Source of the DNA: Bog-473 sp035552395
GTDB taxonomy: Bacteria > Actinomycetota > Acidimicrobiia > Acidimicrobiales > RAAP-2
Direction of reading: 5' to 3'
Assembly (NCBI GenBank): GCA_035552395.1
Contig: DASZLL010000005.1
Location: forward strand, 1 to 44,070
Length of the DNA: 44,070 nucleotides
This document shows, piece by piece, positions 5,446-14,302 of the stretch; position 1 is the first letter of the stretch, and each line of letters opens with the position of its first letter. Made by a program: the position numbers and the translations under genes. The notes below the pieces were generated by a model. That model did no database searches. It was given only the letters and a program-made list of their open reading frames with translations, and was not told where the DNA came from.

Positions 5446-7866
5446 ATGGGGACGGTCATCGGGGATGACAGGGGGAGCCGCGAGAGGCTGGGGAGCCGGC
5501 TCGTGCCCCCGCGACAGCTCATTGGCGTCGTTGCTGGCGTCGTCGTCATCGCCGGGCTCATCACGCTCGGCGCCACGCCCTTTAGCGTGGGCACCGCGTC
5601 GACGTCACCGCTCGCCGTGAAGCAGGCGTGGTTGCACTTTCTCGACGACGCGCCATGCGGCGTGGCCGAAGCCTCCCCCGCCGAAGTCACCCTCGACCAA
5701 TCCGGCCCGTCGGTCGAGGTCGGAGACCGTGAGGGATACCTCTACACCTTCCACCTCTCCGATGGCTCGGTGCCGGCCGCATGGGCTCGCGCTCCGGCCT
5801 CGGCCTTCGTGGGCTCCGGCCAGGCCTGCGGGATCCCCGGCAACGATGGCGCAACGGCCAAGCCGGCGCTCGGGACCAATGGGATTGCTGTCGCCGGGAA
5901 TCCCCCCATCGACTCAACCGCCTCCGTTGCGTCGACGCCCGACGGAAGCTTCATTTACTTCGGGGCGGGCAACGCGGCCGAACCCGGAGTAGGTGGCTAC
6001 TACGCCTACGGCCCGGGCGGCGACCTTGTGTGGCGCAAGGTGGTGTCCAACCCTCCGACCGACCCGTTGCACGACATCGGCGTCCAAGCCTCACCCACGC
6101 TCGTCACGTCGAATGCCACCCCCTTCGTCACAGCCGGCTCCCTCGGCCAGGAGAGCGACGCACTGGACGCGACCAGCGGGAACGTAGTGAGCGGATGGCC
6201 GTACTTCTCGGCCGACAGCGTCTTCTCCACAGCGGCCGTGGCGGACCTCTACGGCACCGGGCAGGACGAACTCGTCGTAGGCGGCGCGTCCACTGACGGA
6301 ATCGCCTACGGGCGCCACTACCAGAACGGGGGCCACCTGCGGATCCAGAACGACCATGGCGGGCTCATCTGCGCGGCGAACACCAATGAGGAGATCGACT
6401 CCTCTCCCGCCATCGGCCCGATCCTCCCCGGCGGCGCGCTCGGCATCGCCACGGGGACCGGCAGCTTCTACCCGGGGAGTGACGAGGACACGGTCAAGGT
6501 CTTCGACACGCAGTGCAACCAGGTGTGGAGCAAGACCCTCGACGGGACCACCGGCGGGAGCCCGGCGTTGGCCGACCTGCGCGGCAACGGCCAGCTCGAG
6601 GTGGTGGAGGGCACGAGTACGGACACTCGCACCGGCTCGGTTTGGGCTCTCGACGCTTCCACGGGCGCTGTGTTGTGGAAGGTACCCGCGCTCGGCGCGG
6701 TCCTCGGCTCGGTGACCACCGCCGCCCTCGGTTCCGACGGCACGCAGGACGTGATCGTCGCCACGACCGCGGGCGTAGAGATCCTCGACGGGAAGACAGG
6801 TGACGAGCTTGTCCACGTGGATGACGGCTCGGGGGACGGCGGCGTGGCGCCCGGAATGACCTTCGGCTTCCAGAACGCGCCGCTGGTGACCGACGACTCA
6901 GACGGACGGATCGGCATCACGGTCGCCGGGTACGACGCCGTCGCCGGGAGCGCCGACCATGACGTCCAGGGCGTCGTGCAACATTTCACGGTGCCGGAGT
7001 CCGATGGCGCGCTGGTCGCCGAGGCGGGGGGCTGGCCGCAGTTCCACCACGATGCACATCTGAGCGGGTTCGCCGGTGCGCCCATCACCCAGCAGACCGG
7101 ATGCCAGATCCCTCCGGCCGCCCTCGGCGGCTACCTGGCGGTTGCAGCCGACGGGGGCGTCTTCAGCTTCGGGAGGCAACAGTTCTGTGGGAGTGCAGGC
7201 GCCGTCCCTCTCAATGGACAGGTGGCGGGCATTGGCATCTCGCCCGACCAGGGCGGGTACTGGCTGGTCGCGTCCGACGGCGGCGTCTTCAGTTACGGCG
7301 TGCCCTTCTACGGGTCGGCGGCGGGTCTCCATCTGAACAGTCGCATCGTCAGCATGGCCGCCACGCCCGACGGGCGGGGCTACTGGCTGGTCGCTCACGA
7401 CGGAGGCGTCTTCGCCTTTGGCGACGCCCCCTACTACGGCTCGGGCACCTCTGTACCCAATCCAGACGTCGTGGCGTTCGCGCCCTCGCAGGACGGCCAG
7501 GGGTACTGGGAGGTCACCGCCGACGGAACGGTCTGGGCTTTCGGAGACGCCGGCCTCTTCGGCGACGCCAGTCACATTGCGCTGACCGCCCCCATCGTGG
7601 GCATCACGGCCGACCCCGCCACCGGCGGTTACTGGCTGGTCGCGGCGAACGGCGGCGTCTTCTCCTTCAACGCGCCGTTCCTCGGGTCTTTCGGCTCGGT
7701 GCCCCTGGCCCGACCTGCCGTCGGCATGGTGGCGACCAACGACGGGGGCGGTTACTGGCTGGTGGCGGCGGACGGAGGCGTCTTCGCGTACGGCGATGCG
7801 CCCTACGACGGCTCCGAGAGCGGCAAACCCCTGAACCAGCCCGTCGTTGCCATCGCCGGCTACTAG
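5446..7866 (+). CDS. Membrane-anchored FG-GAP propeller protein with six C-terminal GYWLV repeats
   Basis: An 806-residue probable surface protein. The N-terminus has one hydrophobic segment (LIGVVAGVVVIAGLITLG, about residues 26-43) acting as signal anchor. Residues about 60-540 carry propeller-type repeats (ASVASTPDGSFIYFGAGN, AVADLYGTGQDELVVGG, ALADLRGNGQLEVVEGT), the FG-GAP/VCBS style that binds calcium in integrin-like blades. From base 7125 there are six repeats of 41-42 residues around GYWLVASDGGVFSYG, ending near the stop. The repeat type is common in Acidimicrobiia and its function is unknown. The ATG at 5446 is chosen because AGGGAAG lies six nt upstream; an in-frame ATG at 5410 has a weaker site. 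The same repeat domain ends the gene at 18203. Confidence 0.85.
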   Translation: MGTVIGDDRGSRERLGSRLVPPRQLIGVVAGVVVIAGLITLGATPFSVGTASTSPLAVKQAWLHFLDDAPCGVAEASPAEVTLDQSGPSVEVGDREGYLYTFHLSDGSVPAAWARAPASAFVGSGQACGIPGNDGATAKPALGTNGIAVAGNPPIDSTASVASTPDGSFIYFGAGNAAEPGVGGYYAYGPGGDLVWRKVVSNPPTDPLHDIGVQASPTLVTSNATPFVTAGSLGQESDALDATSGNVVSGWPYFSADSVFSTAAVADLYGTGQDELVVGGASTDGIAYGRHYQNGGHLRIQNDHGGLICAANTNEEIDSSPAIGPILPGGALGIATGTGSFYPGSDEDTVKVFDTQCNQVWSKTLDGTTGGSPALADLRGNGQLEVVEGTSTDTRTGSVWALDASTGAVLWKVPALGAVLGSVTTAALGSDGTQDVIVATTAGVEILDGKTGDELVHVDDGSGDGGVAPGMTFGFQNAPLVTDDSDGRIGITVAGYDAVAGSADHDVQGVVQHFTVPESDGALVAEAGGWPQFHHDAHLSGFAGAPITQQTGCQIPPAALGGYLAVAADGGVFSFGRQQFCGSAGAVPLNGQVAGIGISPDQGGYWLVASDGGVFSYGVPFYGSAAGLHLNSRIVSMAATPDGRGYWLVAHDGGVFAFGDAPYYGSGTSVPNPDVVAFAPSQDGQGYWEVTADGTVWAFGDAGLFGDASHIALTAPIVGITADPATGGYWLVAANGGVFSFNAPFLGSFGSVPLARPAVGMVATNDGGGYWLVAADGGVFAYGDAPYDGSESGKPLNQPVVAIAGY
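7125..7863 (+). repeat. Six coding repeats, GYWLV type, copy A
   Basis: Six units of about 123-126 bp encode variants of GYWLVASDGGVFSYG followed by a small-residue loop and a (V/I)-V-x-(I/M)-A linker. The fourth unit (GYWEVTADGTVWAFG) is the most divergent. Copy B with six units is at 19486-20254. Confidence 0.85.
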
Positions 7867-8094
7867 TCACAGGTCATCACTGGTCGATGTGGTGCTCGGG
7901 ACGCGCTCATGATGATTCGCAGACCGGAAGGCACCGCGCTGGGCCTATTGCCAGGCTTGCCACGGCCCCTCCCCGGCCCGGCGCTCGTGGCTTGCCCGGT
8001 CGCGAAGAGCGGGACGCACCGGCCAATTCTCGTCCCAGGGGCATCGCCGGCCTCGATGCGTCAGAGTGGAGGTGGGAGAAAAGAGGAGGCGACC

Positions 8095-8439
8095 ATGACA
8101 CCCGAAGCGAGGCCGGAAGTCGCAACCCACGGGGACCTCGGGGCGACGCCCGAGCTCCGCCACCACCACATCCTTTCGATCCACCCGCCGGTGCCGGTAT
8201 CCGAGGGCGAGGTGGTGCCCGCCATCCTGACCCTCGATGTGGGCGACAGGATCCATCTCGCCGTACCCCTGGGCGCCTTCACCATGGTGCAGGACAAGCC
8301 GTGCTTCGTGTTCACGGTCGACCTCGTCGGCCTCGTGGCAGCGTCCTTGGGCATCAGCGTCGGCGCCCTCGCCGTGTGGAGAACACCCAAATTGATCCGT
8401 GCCATCGGGGAAGCCGAGGCACGGCGCCGGGGGAACTGA
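8095..8439 (+). CDS. Small hypothetical membrane protein
   Basis: A 114-residue protein with no recognised family. The first half is polar and His-rich (ELRHHHILSIHPPVPVSEG). One transmembrane segment lies near residues 72-92 (FVFTVDLVGLVAASLGISVG), then a basic tail (RAIGEAEARRRGN), suggesting an N-out single-pass topology. The ATG at 8095 is chosen because GAGGAGG lies five nt upstream; an in-frame start at 7909 has no such site. It lies between the 5446 gene and the permease, all on the plus strand with gaps of 228 and 175 bp, so separate transcription is likely. Confidence 0.65.
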   Translation: MTPEARPEVATHGDLGATPELRHHHILSIHPPVPVSEGEVVPAILTLDVGDRIHLAVPLGAFTMVQDKPCFVFTVDLVGLVAASLGISVGALAVWRTPKLIRAIGEAEARRRGN

Positions 8440-8614
8440 ACCGGGACCACCCGGGAAGAAAGTCGGAACGCCCTAGCGAAGCCCGAACCCCTGGCTCGAA
8501 TCGGGGTGCTGGCACGAAGGCGATACGGATGCTGCCCTCCTTGGCCACCGACGGTGCACGCACAATATTTGATTGTGACAGCGCAGCCCGGGAGTCGAGG
8601 GACGTGAGGCCGCC
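8440..8614. other. Intergenic region with a small hairpin
   Basis: ACCCC at 8487-8491 can pair with GGGGT at 8503-8507 around the loop TGGCTCGAATC. It recalls a tRNA T-arm, but the loop is too long and no cloverleaf surrounds it. It may be a weak terminator of the 8095 gene. Confidence 0.25.
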
Positions 8615-11140
8615 ATGGTGACCGTGGCCCGATACCGCTTCGGGGCCACATTCCGTCGCCGCTGGGGCGGCTACGTGACCATTGCCGTCCTCGTCGGGTT
8701 GGTCGGCGGGATCGCAATGGCCTCGATCGCGGCGGCGCGCCGGACACAGTCGTCGTATCCCGCCTTTCTGGCCGGCACGAATGCGTCGGACCTGACGATG
8801 TCGTCGTACGGAGTCACGCCCGACAGCGCAGCCAATGGCTATTCGCCAGAGGTGACGCGCAAAATCGCGCAGCTCCCAGACGTCAAGCGCGTCGAGGCTT
8901 GGGTGGGCGTGGCGGTCGTGCCGCTCAAGCAAGACGGGGCACCGAATCTGAATGCCGCGATCAACACCGCCGGCAGTGTGGACGGCCTGTATTTCAACGA
9001 AGACCGCGCCACCCCCGTCGCCGGTCGGATGGCGGATCCACGCCGAGCCGACGAGTTCGTCACCACCGCGTTGGGCGCGCGCGATTTTGGCTGGCACGTG
9101 GGCCAAGTCGTGCCCATGGGCGTCTACACATCGAGCCAGTTCGGCACGCCGGGATTCGGAACACCACGCGTGGCGCCGACGCGCCGGATCGACATGAAGC
9201 TCGTCGGCATCATCGTCCTGAACAACCAGGTGATCGAGGACGACGCCGACCGGCTCCCGACAGACGTTCTGCTCACTCCCGCCCTCACCCGCACGCTGAA
9301 CCCCACAGCATCCGTCCAGGGCACCTGGTATGCGATGCGGCTTGCGCGCGGAGCTAGCCTTCCCGCGGTCGAAGAGAAGTTGATCCGTCTGCTTCCGAGC
9401 GGCAGCGATCCCAACTTCACCGTCACGGCACTCACCGTGTCCAAGGTGGAGCGGGCCGTCAGACCAGAGGCGATCGCACTGGGCGTGTTCGGCGCGATTG
9501 CCGCCTTGGCGGCGCTGGCCGTCGGCGCCCTCGCCATATCCCGGGTGCTGCGATCGGATGAGGCGGACCTCTCAGTCCTGCGGGCACTCGGTGCCAGCCC
9601 GGCCACGACCGTCGTCGACGGACTGATCGGAGTTCTCGGCGCGATCGTGTCCGGCGCGCTGCTGGCGGTCGCGCTCGCTCTCTCGCTCTCGCCCCTCTCT
9701 CCGCTCGGACCCGTCCGAGCCGTGTACCACGACCCCGGAATCGCGGTCGACTGGACCGTCATCGGCTTCGGCCTTCTCGCGGTGATCGGCGGGCTCGGTG
9801 CGGTCGCACTGGCCTTGGCCTACCGCGGTGCCCCCCATCGTCTGGCGAGCAGAGCCCGCATCGAACACCCTCGCGACTCACGGCTGCTCCAGATGGCGAC
9901 CTCGTCGGGCCTGCCGGCATCTGGCGCGGTGGGGCTTCGCTTCGCTCTCCAGTCCGGTCGTGGCCGCACGTCGGTTCCGTCCCGATCCGTACTCGTGGGC
10001 GCCACCTTGGCCGTGGTGTTGGTCACGACGACCCTCACGTTCAGTAGCGGGCTCCAAACCTTGGTGTCGCGTCCCGCGCTGTACGGGTGGAATTGGACCT
10101 ACGCCCTGACCTCTATGAACGATGTCCCCCCGCAGGCCCTCGCCGCCCTCGCACGCGACCCCGACGTTGCCGCGTGGTCCGGGTATCAAAATGTCTCGCT
10201 CCAGATCGACGGCCAGACCGTTCCCGTCCTCTTTGGTAACAACGACGCGAGGGTCGTTCCACCGGTCCTCTCTGGACATGCGGTCAATGGCGACAAGCAG
10301 GTGGTCCTGGGTCCCAGCACGCTTTCGCTCCTGCACAAACGCGTCGGCGACACGGTCATCGTTTCGTTCGGCACCCCGAACACCTTCCCGCTCTACATCC
10401 CCCCCTTCAAGATGGTCATCGCGGGCACCGCCACGCTGCCTGCCATCGGCGGCGCCAGCAACTTCGCCGACCACCCTTCCATGGGAACCGGAGCCGTCCT
10501 CTCGGTGAAGGCCAACCCAGCGTTCGTCGCCGGCACCAAGAGCCCCGACCCCAACCTCAACGGACCGGGCCTGGTCTTCGTGCGCCTCCGCGACGGCGTC
10601 AGCGCCGCGGCCGGGCGGGCGAACATGCACCGCATCACCACTCTCGCCGCCAGAGTCTTCGCCAGCGATCGGAACACCACGGGGGACCGCGTCGAGGTCC
10701 TCGGCGTCCAACACCCGGCAGAAATCGTCAACTACCAATCCACCGGGGCGACACCCGTGATCCTTGCGGCGGGCCTCGCCGGGGGCACCATCGTGGCGCT
10801 GGCGCTCACCTTGATCGCGTCCGTCCGGCGGCGGAGACGTGATCTGGCGCTCCTGAAGACCCTGGGGTTCACCACCCGGCAGCTCGCCGCCACCATCGCC
10901 TGGCAGGCCTCGGTCATCGCCGCGATCGCTGTGGTGATCGGTGTGCCCGTCGGCATCGCGGTCGGGCGACAACTCTGGACTCTGTTCGCCCAAGACATCA
11001 ATGCCGTACCCCAGCCGACGGTGCCGGCGTCGTTGCTCTTGGTTGCGGCCGGAGTGTTCATCCTCTCCAACCTCGTCGCGGCCATCCCGGCGCGCCTCGC
11101 GGCGCGCACGCCGGCCGCCCTCGTCCTGCGAAGCGAGTGA
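8615..11140 (+). CDS. FtsX-type ABC transporter permease without adjacent ATPase
   Basis: An 841-residue integral membrane protein with duplicated FtsX/MacB permease domains. An N-terminal transmembrane helix (about 20-42) is followed by a large extracellular domain with QSSYPAFLAGTNASDLTMSS. Then come three helices near 290-405 with the cytosolic motif SRVLRSDEADLSVLRALGAS. After a second extracellular domain a final helical bundle (about 710-835) contains RRRRDLALLKTLGFTTRQLA. These R-x-L-x-L-L-(R/K)-x-L-G loops contact the ATPase in this family. No nucleotide-binding protein is encoded nearby, so the partner must come from elsewhere. ATG 8615 is preceded by GTGAGG; GTG 8618 is the alternative. 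Confidence 0.85.
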   Translation: MVTVARYRFGATFRRRWGGYVTIAVLVGLVGGIAMASIAAARRTQSSYPAFLAGTNASDLTMSSYGVTPDSAANGYSPEVTRKIAQLPDVKRVEAWVGVAVVPLKQDGAPNLNAAINTAGSVDGLYFNEDRATPVAGRMADPRRADEFVTTALGARDFGWHVGQVVPMGVYTSSQFGTPGFGTPRVAPTRRIDMKLVGIIVLNNQVIEDDADRLPTDVLLTPALTRTLNPTASVQGTWYAMRLARGASLPAVEEKLIRLLPSGSDPNFTVTALTVSKVERAVRPEAIALGVFGAIAALAALAVGALAISRVLRSDEADLSVLRALGASPATTVVDGLIGVLGAIVSGALLAVALALSLSPLSPLGPVRAVYHDPGIAVDWTVIGFGLLAVIGGLGAVALALAYRGAPHRLASRARIEHPRDSRLLQMATSSGLPASGAVGLRFALQSGRGRTSVPSRSVLVGATLAVVLVTTTLTFSSGLQTLVSRPALYGWNWTYALTSMNDVPPQALAALARDPDVAAWSGYQNVSLQIDGQTVPVLFGNNDARVVPPVLSGHAVNGDKQVVLGPSTLSLLHKRVGDTVIVSFGTPNTFPLYIPPFKMVIAGTATLPAIGGASNFADHPSMGTGAVLSVKANPAFVAGTKSPDPNLNGPGLVFVRLRDGVSAAAGRANMHRITTLAARVFASDRNTTGDRVEVLGVQHPAEIVNYQSTGATPVILAAGLAGGTIVALALTLIASVRRRRRDLALLKTLGFTTRQLAATIAWQASVIAAIAVVIGVPVGIAVGRQLWTLFAQDINAVPQPTVPASLLLVAAGVFILSNLVAAIPARLAARTPAALVLRSE

Positions 11141-11210
11141 ACGCGGCATCGCCCTCTGTTTTCACAACCAAGGTCGAAGAAAGGGACTCCAGTGGCACTG
11201 AAGTAGCACA

Positions 11211-11223
11211 AATATGGCATATT
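11211..11223. promoter_or_regulatory. Palindrome upstream of mazEF
   Basis: AATATGGCATATT is a perfect 6+1+6 inverted repeat, 17 bp before the mazE start, in a locally AT-rich promoter region. It is a likely autoregulatory operator for the MazE/MazF complex. Confidence 0.45.
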
Positions 11224-11240
11224 CATAGTACGGTTATGGC

Positions 11241-11477
11241 ATGACTCGAGCTCGTCTCAGCACGACGGTCGATGAGCAACTCCTCGAGGACGCACGTCAA
11301 GCCCGAGCCGGACAACCCGATTCGGTGCTGATCGAAGAGGCTCTCGTCGCGTTGTTGGCAAAGGACCGTGCCGCCGAATTGGACGCCGCGTACGCCGCCT
11401 ATGACGACCACCCACTCACAGAGGAGGACGAATGGGGTGACCTGCAGTCATTCCGTGAGGCCGCCGGTGCTTCATGA
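11241..11477 (+). CDS. mazE: MazE-type antitoxin
   Basis: A 78-residue antitoxin. The N-terminus RARLSTTVDEQLLEDARQAR plus a hydrophobic SVLIEEALVALLA helix fits a ribbon-helix-helix DNA-binding domain. The acidic tail (DDHPLTEEDEWGDLQSF) is the sort that threads onto MazF and is proteolysed to free the toxin. Its stop codon overlaps the mazF start by four bases (ATGA), giving coupled translation. There is no clear Shine-Dalgarno before the ATG at 11241. The 13-bp palindrome at 11211-11223 probably serves autoregulation. Calling it MazE rests on the partner; antitoxin families are diverse. Confidence 0.85.
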   Translation: MTRARLSTTVDEQLLEDARQARAGQPDSVLIEEALVALLAKDRAAELDAAYAAYDDHPLTEEDEWGDLQSFREAAGAS

Positions 11478-11800
11478 GCCCGTTGCCCTCACGAGGCGAT
11501 GTGTGGTGGTGCGAGTTGCCCGATATCGACCGCAGACCCGTTGTCGTGCTCTCGCGAGACGCGGCAATCCGTCGGCTGCGCCGCACCCTTGTGGCTCCAT
11601 GCACCACCACGATCCGGGGACTGCCCAGCGAGGTAGTACTCGATCCTGCGGAGGATCCCGTTCCGCGACGCTCAGCAGTAAATCTGGACTCGATCGAAAG
11701 CGTGCCGGTCGCTGTTCTCGTCGAAAGAATGGGGCGCCTCGCTGACACAAAGATGCACGAGGTCTGTACTGCCCTCGAGGTCGCCGTGGACTGCCAGTGA
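11474..11800 (+). CDS. mazF: MazF/PemK-type mRNA interferase toxin
   Basis: A 108-residue endoribonuclease toxin. It begins SPLPSRGDVWWCELPDIDRRPVVVLSRD, where GDVWW and the RPVVVLS strand are PemK-fold hallmarks with the catalytic Arg in the P-x-(V/I)-V loop. TLVAPCTTTIRGLPSEVVL carries the conserved Thr of the active site, and ESVPVAVLVERMGRLAD forms the dimer-side strand and helix. The length is typical. It overlaps mazE by four bases. The convergent serine-hydrolase gene ends 51 bp downstream, with a hairpin at 11849-11873. The pair is probably chromosomal and functional, since both frames are intact. Confidence 0.92.
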   Translation: MSPLPSRGDVWWCELPDIDRRPVVVLSRDAAIRRLRRTLVAPCTTTIRGLPSEVVLDPAEDPVPRRSAVNLDSIESVPVAVLVERMGRLADTKMHEVCTALEVAVDCQ

Positions 11801-11848
11801 GGCAATGAGGAGCCGTGCTCGAGTGTCCGCGCCGCGACGGTCATTGTC

Positions 11849-11873
11849 GGTCACCACGCGGCCAGTGGTGACC
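11849..11873. terminator. Hairpin between convergent mazF and serine hydrolase genes
   Basis: GGTCACCAC and GTGGTGACC form a perfect 9-bp stem around a 7-nt loop. It overlaps the last codons of the minus-strand gene. No U-run follows, so terminator function is tentative. Confidence 0.35.
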
Positions 11874-13029
11874 CCCCGTCGACCGCCACGCAGCACCGCC
11901 GCACATCGCGGCTGAGCCGCAGCGCCCGCTCGTCGGCGCCACCCGGCAGCGGGATCCGATGCACCGTGTAGCCGAACGACACGTCGAAGTGCGGATCGCA
12001 GAAGGCGAGCGAGCCGCCCGCCCCGTCGTGGCCGAAGGCGCGGTAGCTGCCGAAGGGGAGGCGGTCGGTCGGTTTTTGGAAGATGACCGCGAAGGCGGAT
12101 CGGGGTGGGCCCGTGAGCTCGGTGCCCCACACCTGCTGCTGGCTCATGGCGCCCACCGTCTCCTCGTCGAGCAGCCGCCCCTCGCCCGAGATCTCGTGGT
12201 GGATCGAGGCGTACAGGCCGGCCAGCCCGCGCCCGTTGGCCAGTCCCCCACCCGCCGGCGTCCCGGCGCGCCGGAAACGCTCGGAATTGCACTCCACCAG
12301 CAGGTTGGGCTGGTCGTCGGGCAACGCCAGCCACCCGATGCTGCCCGGGCGCACCCCCGGCACGCCGTCGGGCGACGCCGCCAACTCCTCTGCCGTCGGC
12401 AGCTCCACCGGCACGCACCGGCCATCCTCGGACTGCGGCGTGCCGAGATACACGTCGAGCCCTCGCCGCCCCGTCACGTGCGCGCGCAGGTACGCACCGA
12501 GACGCTCGCCCGTCGCCCGCAGCACGAGCTCGTCGGCCAGCACGCCGATGGTGAGGGCGTGGTAGGCGTGCGCGCTGCCGGGCGCCCAGTGCGGACGCTG
12601 GGCGGCGAGGCGCGCCGCCAACGGCGCATGGCCGTACAGCTCGTCGTAGTTGAAACCGCCGTCGACACCGAGCAGGCCGGCTTGATGGCTGAGCATCTGG
12701 CGCACCGGCACCGCCGCCTTGCCGCGGGCGGCAAACTCGGGCCAAGACGAGGCGACCGGCGCATCGAGGTCGACCAGGCCGTCGCGGACGAGGCACGCGA
12801 CCACGACTCCGGCCGCGCCTTTCGAGCTCGAGAACACCGGGAGCAGCTCGTCGGGCCTGGTGCCGGCACCCCACCACAGGTCGAGCACGAGCCGGCCGTG
12901 GTGATACACGGCCAGCGTCCCCGCATAGGTCGGGTCCGCCGCGACGGACTCCCCCAACCGTTCGGCCACCGGTGCGAAATCCGGCTCCACCGTTCCCTGC
13001 AACCCCTCCGTCTGCGCCGCTGTCGTCAT
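11851..13029 (-). CDS. Serine hydrolase of the beta-lactamase/EstB family
   Basis: A 392-residue class-C beta-lactamase-fold protein, more likely an esterase or transesterase than an antibiotic-hydrolysing enzyme. The catalytic SxxK is S67-S-S-K70 in PVFSSSKGAAG, the Tyr motif is Y156-H-A (usually YxN), and the third motif is HDGAGG near residue 345. There is no signal peptide, so it is cytosolic, which argues against beta-lactamase action in the cell wall. The ATG at 13027-13029 is used; a longer frame to 13086 has no start signal. It is divergent from the GH1 gene, with 59 bp between the two starts forming a shared promoter region. Confidence 0.85.
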   Translation of the reverse strand: MTTAAQTEGLQGTVEPDFAPVAERLGESVAADPTYAGTLAVYHHGRLVLDLWWGAGTRPDELLPVFSSSKGAAGVVVACLVRDGLVDLDAPVASSWPEFAARGKAAVPVRQMLSHQAGLLGVDGGFNYDELYGHAPLAARLAAQRPHWAPGSAHAYHALTIGVLADELVLRATGERLGAYLRAHVTGRRGLDVYLGTPQSEDGRCVPVELPTAEELAASPDGVPGVRPGSIGWLALPDDQPNLLVECNSERFRRAGTPAGGGLANGRGLAGLYASIHHEISGEGRLLDEETVGAMSQQQVWGTELTGPPRSAFAVIFQKPTDRLPFGSYRAFGHDGAGGSLAFCDPHFDVSFGYTVHRIPLPGGADERALRLSRDVRRCCVAVDGGSPLAAW

Positions 13030-13088
13030 AGGTTCTTTGTAGCGCCTGGCCCCGGTCCGCCGCTGGCCGCACGCGACAGACTGCACCC

Positions 13089-14288
13089 ATGGACTGGCCA
13101 GCTGGATTCCTCTGGGGGACGGGTGCCTCGTCGACGCAGACCGATGGGGCCGCCCCAGCGTCGGACTGGTGGGACTGGGAGCGCGGCGGTCACGCTCCCA
13201 TTTCGGGTGACGGCAATGGGTTCGCCACGCGTTACCCCGAAGACCTCCGCGCCGTGGCGGACCTCGGGCTGACCCACCACCGGCTCTCCATTGAGTGGGC
13301 CCGCATCGAACCCGACGAGGGCCACCGCGACCCCGCTGCGATCGCCCACGCCCGCGACATCCTCCGGGCCGCGCTCGATGCCGGCGTGACGCCCTGGGTC
13401 TGCCTGCACCACTTCACCCTCCCGCGCTGGTTCGCGCAGCGGGGCGGCTTCTTGGTCGAGGCCAACCGCACCACGTACTGGCGCCGCCACGTCGAGTTCA
13501 TGGCCGAGACCTTCGGGGACCTCGTGGGCGGCTGGAAGCCGGTGAACGAGTCGAACTACTACGCCGGCGCCGCCTACGGCGGGCGGGGCTGGCCGCCGGG
13601 CCACACGGATCGGGACGAGCGTGCGCTGGCCGCCGAGCAGATTCACCTGGCCACCGCCGAAGCGGCCGTGGTGCTCCGCGGCACCGGCGCACCGGTCGCG
13701 TCCGTCTTCGGACTCTCCTGCGAGGTGCCGCTGGACGATGACGAGGCAACAGCGAAGGTTGCCCGCAGCCTGCGCGCCGTGAACTGGGACGCCGGCATCG
13801 GCCTCTTCCGCGACGGCGTGCTGCGCATCCCCGGGCGTGACCCGGTCGAGCGTCCCGACCTTGCCGGTTGCTACGACCTCTTCGGCTTCTCGTATTACGC
13901 GACCATGGGCGTGGCACACGGCCAGGTCGTCCGCTACCCCACCGACGCGCCGGTCTCCCCACTGGGCTACGGCATCTGGGCCGGTGGACTCGGGCTCGTG
14001 CTCGACCGGCTCCACGACGAGCTGCCGGGGATCCCGTTGCTGATCGACGAGTACGGCATCGGCACGGCGGACGACACGCAACGCACCCGGTACCTCGAAG
14101 ATGGCCTGCGCGTCGTGCACGACGCGCTCGGCCGCGGCATCGACGTCCGCGGCTTCTTCCACTGGACGGCGGTCGACAACTACGAGTGGCTCCACGGGTA
14201 CGACGTGTCGTTCGGCCTCATCGACGCCGACCGCCGCGTCCGGCCGAGCGCGGCGGTCCTCGCCCGCGAGGCCCGTGCCGAGTGCTGA
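13089..14288 (+). CDS. Glycoside hydrolase family 1 beta-glycosidase
   Basis: A cytosolic 399-residue retaining glycosidase. Typical GH1 features are FLWGTGASSTQTDG at the N-terminus, the H-x-RLSIEWARIEP stretch (62-74), WVCLHHFTLPRWF (103-115), the acid/base in NE at residues 153-154 (KPVNESN) and the nucleophile E321 in LLIDEYGIG, where most members read TENG. It closes with FFHWTAVDNYEW and GYDVSFGLIDAD. It is shorter than the usual 440-480 residues, and the N-E is followed by S rather than P, so the substrate may be unusual. The next gene codes for a GH130-type enzyme, which suggests beta-mannoside or beta-glucoside use. Confidence 0.9.
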   Translation: MDWPAGFLWGTGASSTQTDGAAPASDWWDWERGGHAPISGDGNGFATRYPEDLRAVADLGLTHHRLSIEWARIEPDEGHRDPAAIAHARDILRAALDAGVTPWVCLHHFTLPRWFAQRGGFLVEANRTTYWRRHVEFMAETFGDLVGGWKPVNESNYYAGAAYGGRGWPPGHTDRDERALAAEQIHLATAEAAVVLRGTGAPVASVFGLSCEVPLDDDEATAKVARSLRAVNWDAGIGLFRDGVLRIPGRDPVERPDLAGCYDLFGFSYYATMGVAHGQVVRYPTDAPVSPLGYGIWAGGLGLVLDRLHDELPGIPLLIDEYGIGTADDTQRTRYLEDGLRVVHDALGRGIDVRGFFHWTAVDNYEWLHGYDVSFGLIDADRRVRPSAAVLAREARAEC

Positions 14289-14302
14289 TCCCGCCGCCCT
14301 GA

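Noticed and set aside
8486..8507. tRNA-like T-arm hairpin
   Set aside because: The loop is 11 nt rather than 7 and no acceptor, D or anticodon stems can be found around it.
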